Shown here in pieces: positions 7,972 to 16,315 of a DNA stretch of 64,000 nucleotides (its first letter is position 1; the number at the start of each line of letters is the position of its first letter). The notes below the pieces were generated by a model. It did no database searches, was not told the origin of the DNA, and worked only from the letters and a program-made list of their open reading frames with translations. A program made the translations under genes and the position numbers. Origin of the DNA: Ruixingdingia sedimenti (lineage in GTDB: Bacteria > Pseudomonadota > Alphaproteobacteria > Rhodobacterales > Rhodobacteraceae); the NCBI RefSeq assembly GCF_031432425.1, contig NZ_JAVKPH010000013.1:49235-113234 (forward strand), given 5' to 3'.

Positions 7972-8985
7972 ATGAAACGCAGAAATTTCCTCGCCGCTGC
8001 GGTGGTTGCCGCGGGCAGCCTTTGCCTTCCGTCCGTGGCCCTGGCGCAAGAGCCCTTCGTGATGAAGCTCGGCACCGGCACGCTGAACGATTCGCAGCAC
8101 GAATGGATGAACACCTTCGCCCGGATCCTCGGCGACAAAAGCGGGGGCCGGATCAAGGTGGAGGTCTATCCGGCCAGCCAGCTCGGCGCCTCGGGGCGGA
8201 TGATCGAACAGACGCAGATGAACCTGATCCAGGGCGTCGTCACGCCGCCCGAATTCCTGGCCGGTATCGACAGCCGTTTCCAGGCGCTGGCCGCGCCGGG
8301 CCTGTTCGATGACTTGGCCCATACGCAGCGCACGCTGGACGACCCGGAATTCAACACCGCCTTTCTGGCCCTTGGCGCCGATCAGGGGCTGATGGGGATC
8401 GGCCTGTTCATTTCGGGCCCCACGGCCTTTGCGTCCAAGCACCCCTGGGTGAAGCCCGAGGATTTCGCCGGATCCAAGATCCGCGTCGGCGCCGCCGATC
8501 TGCAGATGGCGCAGGTGCGCGCGCTTGGCGGCACGCCCATCCCGATGCCGCCGAGCGAGGTTCTGCCCGCGCTGCAACAGGGCACGCTCGACGGGGTGCT
8601 GAGCTGCATCCCGGTGCTGGAGGGTCTGGGCTACATGGACGGCGCGAAATATTTCATCGAGACGAACCACGGCGTCATCGCCTCCATCGCCGCGATCTCG
8701 CGCGATTTCTACGAGGAACTTCCCGCCGATCTTCAGCCGATGGTGATCGAGGCCGGGCGCGAGGCGACGACGCAGGTCTATGACTATTCGCTGTCGGACA
8801 TCGAACAGTCCAAGAAGGACTGGGTGGCCAAGGGCGGCGAGGTGGTGGAACTGACCGCCGACCAGCGCAAGGCGCTGATGGAGGTGCTGTTGCCGGTCGG
8901 CCCGCAGGTCACGCAGGGCGATGCGAACCTGAACGCCACCTACGAACTGCTCAAGGCCGCGATCGAACGCGCGCGGCAGGGCTGA
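7972..8985 (+). CDS. dctP: TRAP transporter substrate-binding protein (DctP)
   Basis: A 337-aa periplasmic solute receptor. The signal peptide starts MKRRNFLAAAVVAAGS and ends SVALA before QEPF. The RRNFL part resembles a twin-arginine motif, so Tat export is possible. The mature protein has the family pattern: the GRIKVEVYPASQLG strand, and KIRVGAADLQMAQVRALGG with the conserved arginine that binds a substrate carboxylate. It is divergent from the enamidase-dctQM operon across the palindrome at 7744 and is followed by the PF06684 and amidase genes. It therefore most likely feeds DctQM with a carboxylated substrate for these enzymes. Confidence 0.93.
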   Translation: MKRRNFLAAAVVAAGSLCLPSVALAQEPFVMKLGTGTLNDSQHEWMNTFARILGDKSGGRIKVEVYPASQLGASGRMIEQTQMNLIQGVVTPPEFLAGIDSRFQALAAPGLFDDLAHTQRTLDDPEFNTAFLALGADQGLMGIGLFISGPTAFASKHPWVKPEDFAGSKIRVGAADLQMAQVRALGGTPIPMPPSEVLPALQQGTLDGVLSCIPVLEGLGYMDGAKYFIETNHGVIASIAAISRDFYEELPADLQPMVIEAGREATTQVYDYSLSDIEQSKKDWVAKGGEVVELTADQRKALMEVLLPVGPQVTQGDANLNATYELLKAAIERARQG

Positions 8986-9103
8986 GGCAGGGCCGGGCAG
9001 GGCGCGGGCGCGTTGAACACCCCGCGGCCGCGGCCCCCGGGCGCGCGGCCGCGACCGCCGCCCGGGCCGGTGCCGGGCGTCATTTCAAGGAGCGAGCAAG
9101 CAG

Positions 9104-9688
9104 ATGGAAATCAGGATCCGCCGTGTCCTCACCCAGATCGAGGATACCTATGAAGAGGGTGTGACGCGCGTCGAAACCCCGCAGCGCAAGGCGGCGATCA
9201 TCTTCGTGATCGAGAACCCGATGGCCGGCACCAAGGGCGCCGACCTGACGGCGATGATCGAGGCCAGCAGGGACATGGGGCGGATCTTCGGCGAGAAGAT
9301 CCGCGAGGTGATGGGCGACCGCGAGGTGCAGGGCTATGGCAAGGGCGGCCTTGTCGGGCTGAACGGCGAGGCCGAACATGCCAACGCCATGCTGACCACC
9401 GTTTTCGCCAACCCGATCCGCGAGGCGCTCGGCTGTGGCGAGGCGTGGATTTCCTCGTTCCAGAAACTGGCGGTGCCGGGCGAAAAGATCGACATTCCGA
9501 TGAACCATGTCGATGATGTCTATGTGCGTTCGCATTACGACGGGATGACGGTATCGGTGCCGCGCAGCCCGCAGGCGGACGAACTGGTGCTGATCTTCTG
9601 CGTGTCCACGGGCAAGCGGCTGAACGCGCGTGTGGGCGGCCTGACGCATGAGGACGTGACGGCGCGCAGGCAGGCCGCGCGGGCATAA
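9104..9688 (+). CDS. PF06684 (AA_synth/DUF1185) family protein
   Basis: A 194-aa soluble protein that I recognise as the so-called amino acid synthesis family, whose reaction is not established. A member (BB2672) has a chorismate-mutase-like fold, from memory. Typical stretches are PQRKAAIIFVIENP, GYGKGGLVGLNGEAEH, MNHVDDVYVRSHYDG and a C-terminal GGLTHEDV. AAGGAG lies about 11 bases before the ATG. It sits 118 bp after dctP and 35 bp before the amidase. That partnership suggests a hydrolytic or isomerising step on a ring or amide intermediate. Confidence 0.85.
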   Translation: MEIRIRRVLTQIEDTYEEGVTRVETPQRKAAIIFVIENPMAGTKGADLTAMIEASRDMGRIFGEKIREVMGDREVQGYGKGGLVGLNGEAEHANAMLTTVFANPIREALGCGEAWISSFQKLAVPGEKIDIPMNHVDDVYVRSHYDGMTVSVPRSPQADELVLIFCVSTGKRLNARVGGLTHEDVTARRQAARA

Positions 9689-9723
9689 GGCGGCGGCGCG
9701 GGCGAAGGAAGGGGACGGACAGG

Positions 9724-11067
9724 ATGATCACCAATTATGCGGCGCTCGGGCGGGCCTTCCTGCACGGCGAGACTTCGCCCTCGGCGGTGATGGAACACTA
9801 TCTCGACACCATCGCCCGGCGCGAACCCGGGGTGCGCGCCTTCGTCTGCCTCGACCCCGGCCGCGCCCGGGCGCAGGCCGCCGCCGCCGACCTGCGCTGG
9901 CGGAACGGCGCGCCCCTGTCGCCGTTGGACGGCATGCCCATCGGCGTCAAGGACATCATCGAGACCGCCGATTTTCCCACCGGGCAGGGCAGCCCGATGT
10001 GGCGCGGCAGCGAGACGCGGCGCGATGCGGCGACGGTGCAGGCGCTGCGCGAGGCGGGGGCGATCGTGGTGGGCAAGACCACCACGACCGAATTCGCCTC
10101 TACCGAACTGCTGGAACCCACCCGCAACCCGCACGACCCGAACCGCACCCCCGGCGGGTCGAGCAGCGGTTCCGCCGCCGCCTGCGGCGCGGGGATGCTG
10201 CCCTTCGCGCTGGCCTCGCAGGTGGTGGGCTCGACCACGCGCCCGGCCAGCTTCAACGGCTGCATCGGCTACAAGCCGACGACCGGGGGGCTGAACCGGG
10301 GCGGCAGTTTCGACTATCTGAGCCAGAGCTGCGTCGGCATGCTCGGCATGGCGCTGGAGGATGTGTGGCTGGCCACGCGCGCCATCGCCAGCCGCATCGG
10401 CGGCGACCCGGGGCAGGTGGGGGTGCTGGGCCCCGACAGTCTGCCCGCGCCGATGCGCCCGGGCCGGCTGGCGCTGCTGGATACCGACGGGATGGCCGAT
10501 GCCACGCCCGGCGCGCGGGCGGCCCTTGCGGCGCGGCTGGATGCCCTGCGCGCGGCGGGGGTCGAGATCGCCGACCGCCGCACCTGCCCGTTGATCGAGG
10601 GGCTGGAACAGTCCCTTGCCGGGGCGCTGGATCTGGCGTGGGAGGTGCTGGTCTGGGAAATGCGCTGGCCGCTCAACACCTTTTCATGGCGCGACGACGC
10701 GGCAGAGGGGCTGAGCGCGGCGATGAAGTTCCGTCTGGCGCAGGGGGAGGCGATGACGCAGGCCGACTATGCCCGCGCCCTGTCGCGCCGCGAAACCGCC
10801 CGCGCCCGGCTGCGTGACGTGGCCTGCGCCTATGACGCCGTGATCACACTCGGCGCGCCGGGGGCGGCGCCGGCGAGTTTCGTCAACACCGGCAACCCGG
10901 CCTTCAACGTGCCGGCCTCGCTTCTGGGGGCGCCGGCGCTGTCGCTGCCGGTTCTGGAAGATGATGGCATGCCGTTGGGATTGCAGATCTTTTCCGGCCA
11001 TGGCAGTGATGCGCGGCTGTTCGGTCATGCGCATTGGCTGTTGTCCGGGGACGCTGCGGCGGGATGA
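9724..11067 (+). CDS. Amidase (amidase-signature family)
   Basis: A 447-aa amidase-signature enzyme that hydrolyses an amide to acid and ammonia. The Ser-cisSer-Lys triad is present: K76 in GVKDII, S146/S147 in the glycine/serine loop GGSSSGSAA and the nucleophile S170 in VVGSTTRPAS. The start region SPSAVMEHYLDTIARREP is typical of the GatA-like branch, but the protein is short and lies away from gatB/gatC, so it is not the tRNA amidotransferase. It follows the PF06684 gene closely. It fits a step after ring opening that releases nitrogen. Substrate unknown. Confidence 0.92.
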   Translation: MITNYAALGRAFLHGETSPSAVMEHYLDTIARREPGVRAFVCLDPGRARAQAAAADLRWRNGAPLSPLDGMPIGVKDIIETADFPTGQGSPMWRGSETRRDAATVQALREAGAIVVGKTTTTEFASTELLEPTRNPHDPNRTPGGSSSGSAAACGAGMLPFALASQVVGSTTRPASFNGCIGYKPTTGGLNRGGSFDYLSQSCVGMLGMALEDVWLATRAIASRIGGDPGQVGVLGPDSLPAPMRPGRLALLDTDGMADATPGARAALAARLDALRAAGVEIADRRTCPLIEGLEQSLAGALDLAWEVLVWEMRWPLNTFSWRDDAAEGLSAAMKFRLAQGEAMTQADYARALSRRETARARLRDVACAYDAVITLGAPGAAPASFVNTGNPAFNVPASLLGAPALSLPVLEDDGMPLGLQIFSGHGSDARLFGHAHWLLSGDAAAG

Positions 11068-11085
11068 TCTGCCGCAGCGGGATTC

Positions 11086-11111
11086 ATTGTAAGACATTCT
11101 GGCAAATCTTG
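11086..11111. promoter_or_regulatory. Candidate operator before the GntR gene
   Basis: ATTGTAAGAC (11086-11095) is followed by CAAATCTTG (11103-11111). The same two words occur close together before the aldehyde dehydrogenase (CAAGATTGAC and GTCTTACAAT, 787-810) and near the palindrome at 7744-7789. The site lies just after the amidase stop and before the regulator gene, which suggests autoregulation. The binding protein is not proven. Confidence 0.4.
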
Positions 11112-11162
11112 TTTTGACCTTTCGGACAACATAGAGTGGCGTTGAACACCGGAGGACCGGAA

Positions 11163-11819
11163 TTGGAACTTGCAGTCGAACCGAAAACCGTCCTTCGGCA
11201 GGCCGTCGAAAAACTGCGCGGCGCTATCGTCAGCGGCGTGTTCAAGCCGGGGCAGCGGCTGGTCGAAACTGACCTGTGCGAAAAGCTGCGCGTCAGCCGC
11301 CCGTCGCTGCGCGAGGCGCTGCGGGTGCTGGAAACCGAAAAGCTGATCGTGATCGCGCCCAACCGGGGCCCCTTCGTGGTCGAACTGACCTGGGCGCAGG
11401 CGCAGGAGATCTATCTTGTCCGCGCCCTGCTGGAAGGCGAAGCCTCGGCCCTTTGCGCCCGCAACGCGACGGATGACGACATCGCCCGGATGCAGACCGC
11501 GCTCAACGCCTTTGCCGCCGCGACGGCCGCGAACGACAGCGAGGGCCGCATCCGCTATACCGCCGAATTCTACGATGCGTTGCAGCGCGCCAGCGGCAAC
11601 CAGACCATCAACGAGGTGTTGCAGGGGCTGGTGTCGCGCATCAATGTGCTGCGCGTGCGGTCCATGGCGCGGGGGGACAGGGCCAGCGAAAGCCTGCGCG
11701 AGATGACGGCGATCTTCGCCGCCATCGTCGCGCGCGACCCCGACGCGGCGCGGCAGGCGTCGATGGAACATATCAACAACGCGGCCATCGCGGCGGAAGC
11801 GGCGTTTCACGGGCGGTGA
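11163..11819 (+). CDS. GntR-family regulator, FadR/FCD subfamily
   Basis: A DNA-binding repressor or activator with an N-terminal winged helix (about residues 8-70; LRVSRPSLREALRVLE is the recognition region) and a C-terminal FCD ligand domain of helices carrying conserved D, H and E metal/ligand positions. GGAGGA (11151-11156) is 6 bases before TTG 11163, giving 218 aa. A GTG at 11136 would give 227 aa but has no ribosome site. It is the last gene of the dctP-PF06684-amidase run and is the natural candidate for the shared words in the island promoters. The ligand is probably a carboxylate intermediate. Confidence 0.9.
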   Translation: MELAVEPKTVLRQAVEKLRGAIVSGVFKPGQRLVETDLCEKLRVSRPSLREALRVLETEKLIVIAPNRGPFVVELTWAQAQEIYLVRALLEGEASALCARNATDDDIARMQTALNAFAAATAANDSEGRIRYTAEFYDALQRASGNQTINEVLQGLVSRINVLRVRSMARGDRASESLREMTAIFAAIVARDPDAARQASMEHINNAAIAAEAAFHGR

Positions 11820-11825
11820 GGGGTG

Positions 11826-11935
11826 GCCCGGGGGCGAGCGCGGGCCGGGGGCCAGCCCCCGGACCCCCGGGATATTTAGAGACAGAAAATGGACAGGCAT
11901 TCTTCTTTCTTGAAGAAGTGTTCCTGCGGCTTCCT
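11826..11935 (+). repeat. Intergenic palindromic repeat, family 2, copy 1
   Basis: A GC hairpin GGGGGCCAGCCCCCG is followed by CCCCCGGGATATTTA and then GACAGAA. The far end, CTTCTTTCTTGAAG...CCTGCGG, is a degenerate form of the opposite end seen at 25204-25236. Related copies lie at 18497-18640 and 25108-25240. It sits between two converging genes, so a terminator role is possible. Confidence 0.6.
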
Positions 11936-12012
11936 CGTTTCGGGATGAACCTGTGCCCGTCTTGCGGGGCGGAAGGCCACCATGGCCGGGCCGCGCGCAC
12001 GGCCCGGGGCGT

Positions 12013-13053
12013 TCAATGCGTCTGCGCGGTTGTCACCCTGTCCATGGCGCCGCGATAGGCGTCCAGCACCGCCGCGCCGGGGCGGCCGGTGGCCTCCATC
12101 CCTTTTGCCCATTCCGCCCCGATGGGGGCAAGGGCGGCGTGCCAGCGGTCGACCTCTGCCGGTGTCAGCCTGCTGACCGTCAGCCGCCCTTCGGACACCA
12201 GCTTTGCCTCGGTCTGAAGGTCGAGGGCGTCGAGATAGGCGCACAGATGGGCCTGCGTCTCTTGCCCCGCCTCCAGCATGACCGCTTGCAGATCCGGCGC
12301 GAGGCTTTGCCAGATATCTGCGTTGATCCCCAGAAGCAGGCTCGAACTGCCGAGTTGCGCGCCTTGCAGGGTGTACTTGATCACATCCTCCAGCCCGCCG
12401 GCATAGGTGGACCCGATCGGATAGACCCCGCCGTCGATGGTGCCGCGCAACAGGCTGTCGTAGAGTTCCGGCCCCGTCACCCGCACCGGCACCGCGCCGA
12501 GCGCGCGCACCGTCGCATCCATCGAGGCGCCGTTCGCCCGCAGCTTGAGACCCCCCACATCCTCGAGCGTCGTGACCTGCCTGCGGTTGGTGACAAGCTG
12601 CAACGGCGGCAGCACGTTCACGGCCAGCGCCCGCAGGTTGTTCGGCCGGTATTCCAGATCGGCGAGGATGCCGCCTTCGTCCGCCAGGTGCCAGAACCCC
12701 GCCGATCCCCCGCAGGACGTCTTGTGCAGCCCCGGCAGTTCGACCACCGACGACAGCGGAAAGCGCGCCGGTTCATAGGAGGTCGCGATCAGCCCGATCT
12801 CGGCCACGCCCTTGCCGACAAGCCCCCCGGCCTCCTTGCCGAGCTGGTTGGCGGGATAGGGCTCGATCTTCAGCCGCCCGCCGGATCGCTGTTCGACCAG
12901 CCCGGCGAAATACCCCGCCCCCTCGGTCCAGGTCCAGTGTGCAAGGGAAAAGCCGAAGGACAGCTTGAGCACCTGCGGCGCCTCCGCCCGCGATGGATGG
13001 GGCATCAGGGCGATCAGCGCGGCGCCCAGAAGCGCCGTCATGGTCATGCGCAT
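12013..13053 (-). CDS. TRAP transporter substrate-binding protein (DctP), second copy without permease
   Basis: A 346-aa periplasmic receptor with a Sec signal peptide ending PHPSRAEA. The mature part has RLKIEPYPANQLGKEAGG, GLKLRANGASMDATVRALGA (conserved substrate arginine in LRANG) and GTIDGGVYPIGS, all typical of DctP. GGGAGG lies 8 bases before the ATG at 13053. No dctQ or dctM is next to it; it must share the permease at 4583-6438 or one elsewhere. It is 68 bp downstream of the TauD-like dioxygenase in the same direction, so both probably serve one substrate. Confidence 0.9.
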   Translation of the reverse strand: MRMTMTALLGAALIALMPHPSRAEAPQVLKLSFGFSLAHWTWTEGAGYFAGLVEQRSGGRLKIEPYPANQLGKEAGGLVGKGVAEIGLIATSYEPARFPLSSVVELPGLHKTSCGGSAGFWHLADEGGILADLEYRPNNLRALAVNVLPPLQLVTNRRQVTTLEDVGGLKLRANGASMDATVRALGAVPVRVTGPELYDSLLRGTIDGGVYPIGSTYAGGLEDVIKYTLQGAQLGSSSLLLGINADIWQSLAPDLQAVMLEAGQETQAHLCAYLDALDLQTEAKLVSEGRLTVSRLTPAEVDRWHAALAPIGAEWAKGMEATGRPGAAVLDAYRGAMDRVTTAQTH

Positions 13054-13121
13054 GGAATTCACCTCCCGTTGGTATGTTGTCCGTGGGGCGGCCCGGGGCC
13101 GGGCCGCCCGTTCGTGCCGGC

Positions 13122-13982
13122 TCAGGCCACCGCCGTGCGGCGGGCGTCGCCCCGGGCGGGTTCCAGCGCGCAGCCCTGCACCGTGATCCGGTGCATGTAG
13201 CGGCGAAAGCCGTGGTAGTCGTTCAGCGCCTTGTGCCAGACGGCGCGGTTGTCCCACATCGTGACATCGCCCGCCCGCCAGCGCACGCGGCAGTGGAATT
13301 CGGGCTGTTTGCAATGGTCGTAGAGAAAGGCCAGCAGCGCCGCGGATTCCGCCTTTTCCAAGCCCTCGATCCGCAGGGTGAAGCCCGGGTTCACGTAAAG
13401 GCATTTGCGCCCCGACAGCGGGTGGCGGATCACCACCGGGTGCAGCACGTCGTCCTTCACCTGGTCGAAATTGCCGATGCGTCCGTCGCGGCGGCTTTCG
13501 CGGTCGGCGCTGGCCCTGCCGAAATTATGGGCCGACCCGTGCCACGCCGAAAGCCCCTGGAGGAAATCCTGCATCGCGGGCGACAGCGCCTCATAGGCCG
13601 CGCCCATCGAGGCGAACATCGTGTCCCCGCCATAGGGCGGCAGTTCGATCCCGTGCAGGATGGAGCCGAGCGAGGGGATCTCGTCATAGGTCTCATCCGC
13701 GTGCCAGACCTCGCCGATCGCTTCCTTGTGGTGTTTTTCCTTCAGCACCTCCACGATCCCCGGATGGCCGTCGAGCGGGCGCAGAAAGCGGTTGTGGCTG
13801 ACCGGGCCGAAGCGGCCGGCGAAACGGATCTGGTCGTCGGGGGTGATCGTCTGGCCGCGCATCACGATCACCGAATATTTCGCGAATGCCTCCTGGATCT
13901 GCGGAAAGTCGGCCTCCTTGCGCAGGTCGGCGCCGAAGATCTCGGCCCCGAGGCCGCCGGTCAGCGGTATCACTTCCATCAT
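13122..13982 (-). CDS. TauD/TfdA family Fe(II)/2-oxoglutarate dioxygenase
   Basis: A 286-aa non-heme iron dioxygenase that hydroxylates a substrate while turning 2-oxoglutarate into succinate and CO2. The facial triad is H94-x-D96 (WHADETYD) and H250 (NRAVWHKALNDY); R261/R265 in GFRRYMHRIT bind 2-oxoglutarate. TfdA-like enzymes cleave ether, sulfonate or C-N bonds by hydroxylating the neighbouring carbon. The gene is divergent from a LysR regulator and is followed by an orphan DctP gene, so its substrate is probably an imported organic acid. Confidence 0.93.
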   Translation of the reverse strand: MMEVIPLTGGLGAEIFGADLRKEADFPQIQEAFAKYSVIVMRGQTITPDDQIRFAGRFGPVSHNRFLRPLDGHPGIVEVLKEKHHKEAIGEVWHADETYDEIPSLGSILHGIELPPYGGDTMFASMGAAYEALSPAMQDFLQGLSAWHGSAHNFGRASADRESRRDGRIGNFDQVKDDVLHPVVIRHPLSGRKCLYVNPGFTLRIEGLEKAESAALLAFLYDHCKQPEFHCRVRWRAGDVTMWDNRAVWHKALNDYHGFRRYMHRITVQGCALEPARGDARRTAVA

Positions 13983-14043
13983 GGATTCTCCCGTTGCGTG
14001 ACAGGGAAACGGTAGCGCGGGCGGATCGTTCGGAAAAACTGAA

Positions 14044-14065
14044 TATGATTTACAGATAGATCATA
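14044..14065. promoter_or_regulatory. Candidate LysR-type operator
   Basis: TATGAT (14044-14049) and ATCATA (14060-14065) form an inverted repeat with a 10-base spacer, containing the T-N11-A pattern of LysR-type sites. It lies in the 121-bp gap between the divergent dioxygenase and lysR genes, about 40 bases before the regulator's start. Confidence 0.6.
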
Positions 14066-14103
14066 AAATCCGATGATCTGGCGCGCGGGCCGGAGGGTCG
14101 GGG

Positions 14104-15018
14104 ATGATACGCTTTACCTTGCGGCAACTTACCTATTTCACCACCACCGCGGAACTGGGCAGCATCGCCCGCGCGGGGCGCAAGCTGCGGGTGTCGGCGG
14201 CGGCGATTTCGGCGGCGATCGACGCGCTGGAGGATCTTTCGGGCTGCATCCTGTTCGACCGATTCCCGGCGCAGGGGATGCGGCTGACCGCCGTGGGCGC
14301 GCAACTGGACGCAGAGGCGCGCACGGTTCTGGCGGCGGCGCGCAACTGGGAACAATCCACCCGCTATCTGCGCGAAGAGGCGTCGGGCCATGTCCGGCTG
14401 GGAACCTATCACGCGCTGGCCTATGTGTTCGGCCTGCCCATCGTGATGCGCAACCGCGAACGCTGGCCCAAGGTGCGGCTGGAACTGGTGCAGACCAACC
14501 TGCTGAGCCTGCTGCAACAGCTCGACCATGGCGATCTCGACGTGATGCTGGTCTACGACAACCGCTTCGACCGCGCGGCGCGGGACGTGACCGACCTCGG
14601 CACGGTGCGCGCCAAGGTGATCCTGGCGGAAACCCATCCGCTGGCGCAGCGCCGCCGGCTGAAACTGGCGGATCTGGAGGGGCTGCCCTATGTCCAGCTG
14701 ACCGATGACACGCAGGGGCCGACGATGCTCGATTCGCTGCGCGGGTTGGGGCTGAACCCCGAGGTGCATTTCAGTTCCTCGTCCTATGAACTGGTGCGTT
14801 CGGCGGTGGGCAAGGGGCTTGGCTTCACGCTCAGCGCCCTTCAGCCCGCGAACCCGACGACCTATCACGGCGACCGCCTTGTGGCGATACCGCTGGACGC
14901 GCCGGTGCAGGAACGGCGCATCGTCGCCCTTTGCCGCAAGGGCCGTGCGTCGGAACCGCTGATCCAGAATGTGGTGTCCAGTTGCCGCCATGTGCTGGAC
15001 ACGGCCATGCGGCTGTAG
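14104..15018 (+). CDS. LysR-family transcriptional regulator
   Basis: A 304-aa protein of standard LysR length. The N-terminal helix-turn-helix spans about residues 6-64 (LRQLTYFTTTAELGSIARAG, then ISAAIDALEDLSG). The effector domain follows with GHVRLGTYHALA and a DVMLVYDNR segment. The divergent TauD-like gene and orphan dctP are the likely targets, through the dyad at 14044. LysR proteins commonly repress themselves and activate the divergent operon in response to a substrate. Confidence 0.93.
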   Translation: MIRFTLRQLTYFTTTAELGSIARAGRKLRVSAAAISAAIDALEDLSGCILFDRFPAQGMRLTAVGAQLDAEARTVLAAARNWEQSTRYLREEASGHVRLGTYHALAYVFGLPIVMRNRERWPKVRLELVQTNLLSLLQQLDHGDLDVMLVYDNRFDRAARDVTDLGTVRAKVILAETHPLAQRRRLKLADLEGLPYVQLTDDTQGPTMLDSLRGLGLNPEVHFSSSSYELVRSAVGKGLGFTLSALQPANPTTYHGDRLVAIPLDAPVQERRIVALCRKGRASEPLIQNVVSSCRHVLDTAMRL

Positions 15019-15201
15019 CGGCTGGCGGTGGCCCCCGGCCCTTTGCGCCGGGCACCGACCGTCGGCCTCATTCCGCGCATCGGAAACGCGGTTTTGGCGG
15101 GATGCCGCGCAGGTTTGCGGCCGCGGCGATCTGGCTCTCGCCTTGGGCGGCCGGGGGCGGCAGGGTCTGGGCGGTTCACCAAAGGAAGGTTGCAGGCGCC
15201 C

Positions 15202-15486
15202 GTGTCCGATCAGACGTCCCCCGCCCCGTTCCGGCATCTCGACGAAGAGACGCTGCAACTGGTCGCCCGCAACCTGCGCGGCGTGCAGTCGGCACGGCTG
15301 CGGTTCTTCCGCACCGACCGGGAACTGGAACAGGAACTGATCGCGCTGTTCCTCGCGCTGGAAATCCCGACCGAGACCGAGCGGATAGAGCGCATGGCCC
15401 CCCCGCCGCGCCGCCGTTTCAGCTTTCAGTTCAGGGGGGACGAGGCGGTCATCACCGTGGCGCCCGACCAGCCGCTGACGGGCTGA
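15202..15486 (+). CDS. Small conserved-looking protein of unknown function
   Basis: A 94-aa soluble protein that I do not recognise. A helix-rich centre with arginine and glutamate pairs (TLQLVARNLRGVQSARLR, then ELEQELIALFLALEIP) is followed by a short beta-like tail rich in R and F. The GTG at 15202 lies 11 bases after AAGGAAGG. A TTG at 15190 is also in frame but too close to it. It is 184 bp after lysR in the same direction and converges on the exporter gene with 4 bp between stops. Confidence 0.5.
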   Translation: MSDQTSPAPFRHLDEETLQLVARNLRGVQSARLRFFRTDRELEQELIALFLALEIPTETERIERMAPPPRRRFSFQFRGDEAVITVAPDQPLTG

Positions 15487-15490
15487 GCGG

Positions 15491-16237
15491 TCAGAGCGCG
15501 AAGAACGCCGCCGCCATGCAAAGCCCCACCAGCGTGATGAACACGCGCAGCGCCGCCATGTTGGTGATGCGCCGCGCCGCTTTTGCCCCCAGGTACCCGC
15601 CGGCGGCGCAGGCAAGCCCGAGGATCACCGCCCGTTCCCAGTCGATCAGCCCCGCCGCGGCATAGGTCGTGACCGAGACCAGCGACAGGATGGCCGACAC
15701 CAGGTTCTTCAGCCCGTTCATCGCGTGCAGGTCGCTCAGCCCCACCACGCCGAAGGCGGCCAGCAGCATGATGCCGAGTCCGCCGTTGAAATAGCCGCCG
15801 TAGATCGCCACCGCCAGCAGCAGCGCCAGCGCCGGCCCGCGCGACAGCCCCCCGCCCCGCCGCATCAGGCGCTTGACCAGCAGCGGCCCGGCGGCAAAGG
15901 CGGCGGTGGCGAACAGCAGGAGCCAGGGCACCACCCCGCTGAACACCTCTTGCGGCGTCACCAGCAGCAGCGCCGCACCCAGGAACCCGCCCAGGACCGC
16001 CACCGCCAGGATCGCACGCAGGCCGGGGCCCTCGCCGGTGCGGATGTCGCGGCGGAAGGCCAGCGCGCTGCCGATATAGCCGGGCAGGGCGGCCAGCGTG
16101 GCGGTGGCGTTCGCCATCACCGGCGGCACGCCGATCCAGACCAGCGCTGGAAATGACAGGAAGGTGCCGCCGCCCGCGACCGCGTTCAGCGCCCCGGCGC
16201 CAAGGCCGGCAAGGATCAGGACGGTGGTGGACAGCAT
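15491..16237 (-). CDS. TauE/SafE family membrane transporter
   Basis: A 248-aa integral membrane protein with about eight spans and the internal duplication of the TauE/SafE (DUF81) family, whose members are thought to export sulfite, sulfoacetate and other anions. Motifs include GLGAGALNAVAGGGTFLSFP near the N-terminus and YGGYFNGGLGIMLLAAFG in the second half. It is divergent from a GntR regulator 78 bp away. Genes of this family next to a GntR protein are common, so the regulator probably senses the exported compound. Confidence 0.9.
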   Translation of the reverse strand: MLSTTVLILAGLGAGALNAVAGGGTFLSFPALVWIGVPPVMANATATLAALPGYIGSALAFRRDIRTGEGPGLRAILAVAVLGGFLGAALLLVTPQEVFSGVVPWLLLFATAAFAAGPLLVKRLMRRGGGLSRGPALALLLAVAIYGGYFNGGLGIMLLAAFGVVGLSDLHAMNGLKNLVSAILSLVSVTTYAAAGLIDWERAVILGLACAAGGYLGAKAARRITNMAALRVFITLVGLCMAAAFFAL

Positions 16238-16315
16238 GGGGTGCTCCTTTGCATCCGGGGCATTGCAGATCCACGCATTGGTATGCAAATTGGTCCGCAT
16301 GCCGCCGGAGGACCG

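Noticed and set aside
9724..11067. Amidase as GatA of the tRNA amidotransferase
   Set aside because: It is short, has no gatB or gatC neighbour and lies in a catabolic operon.
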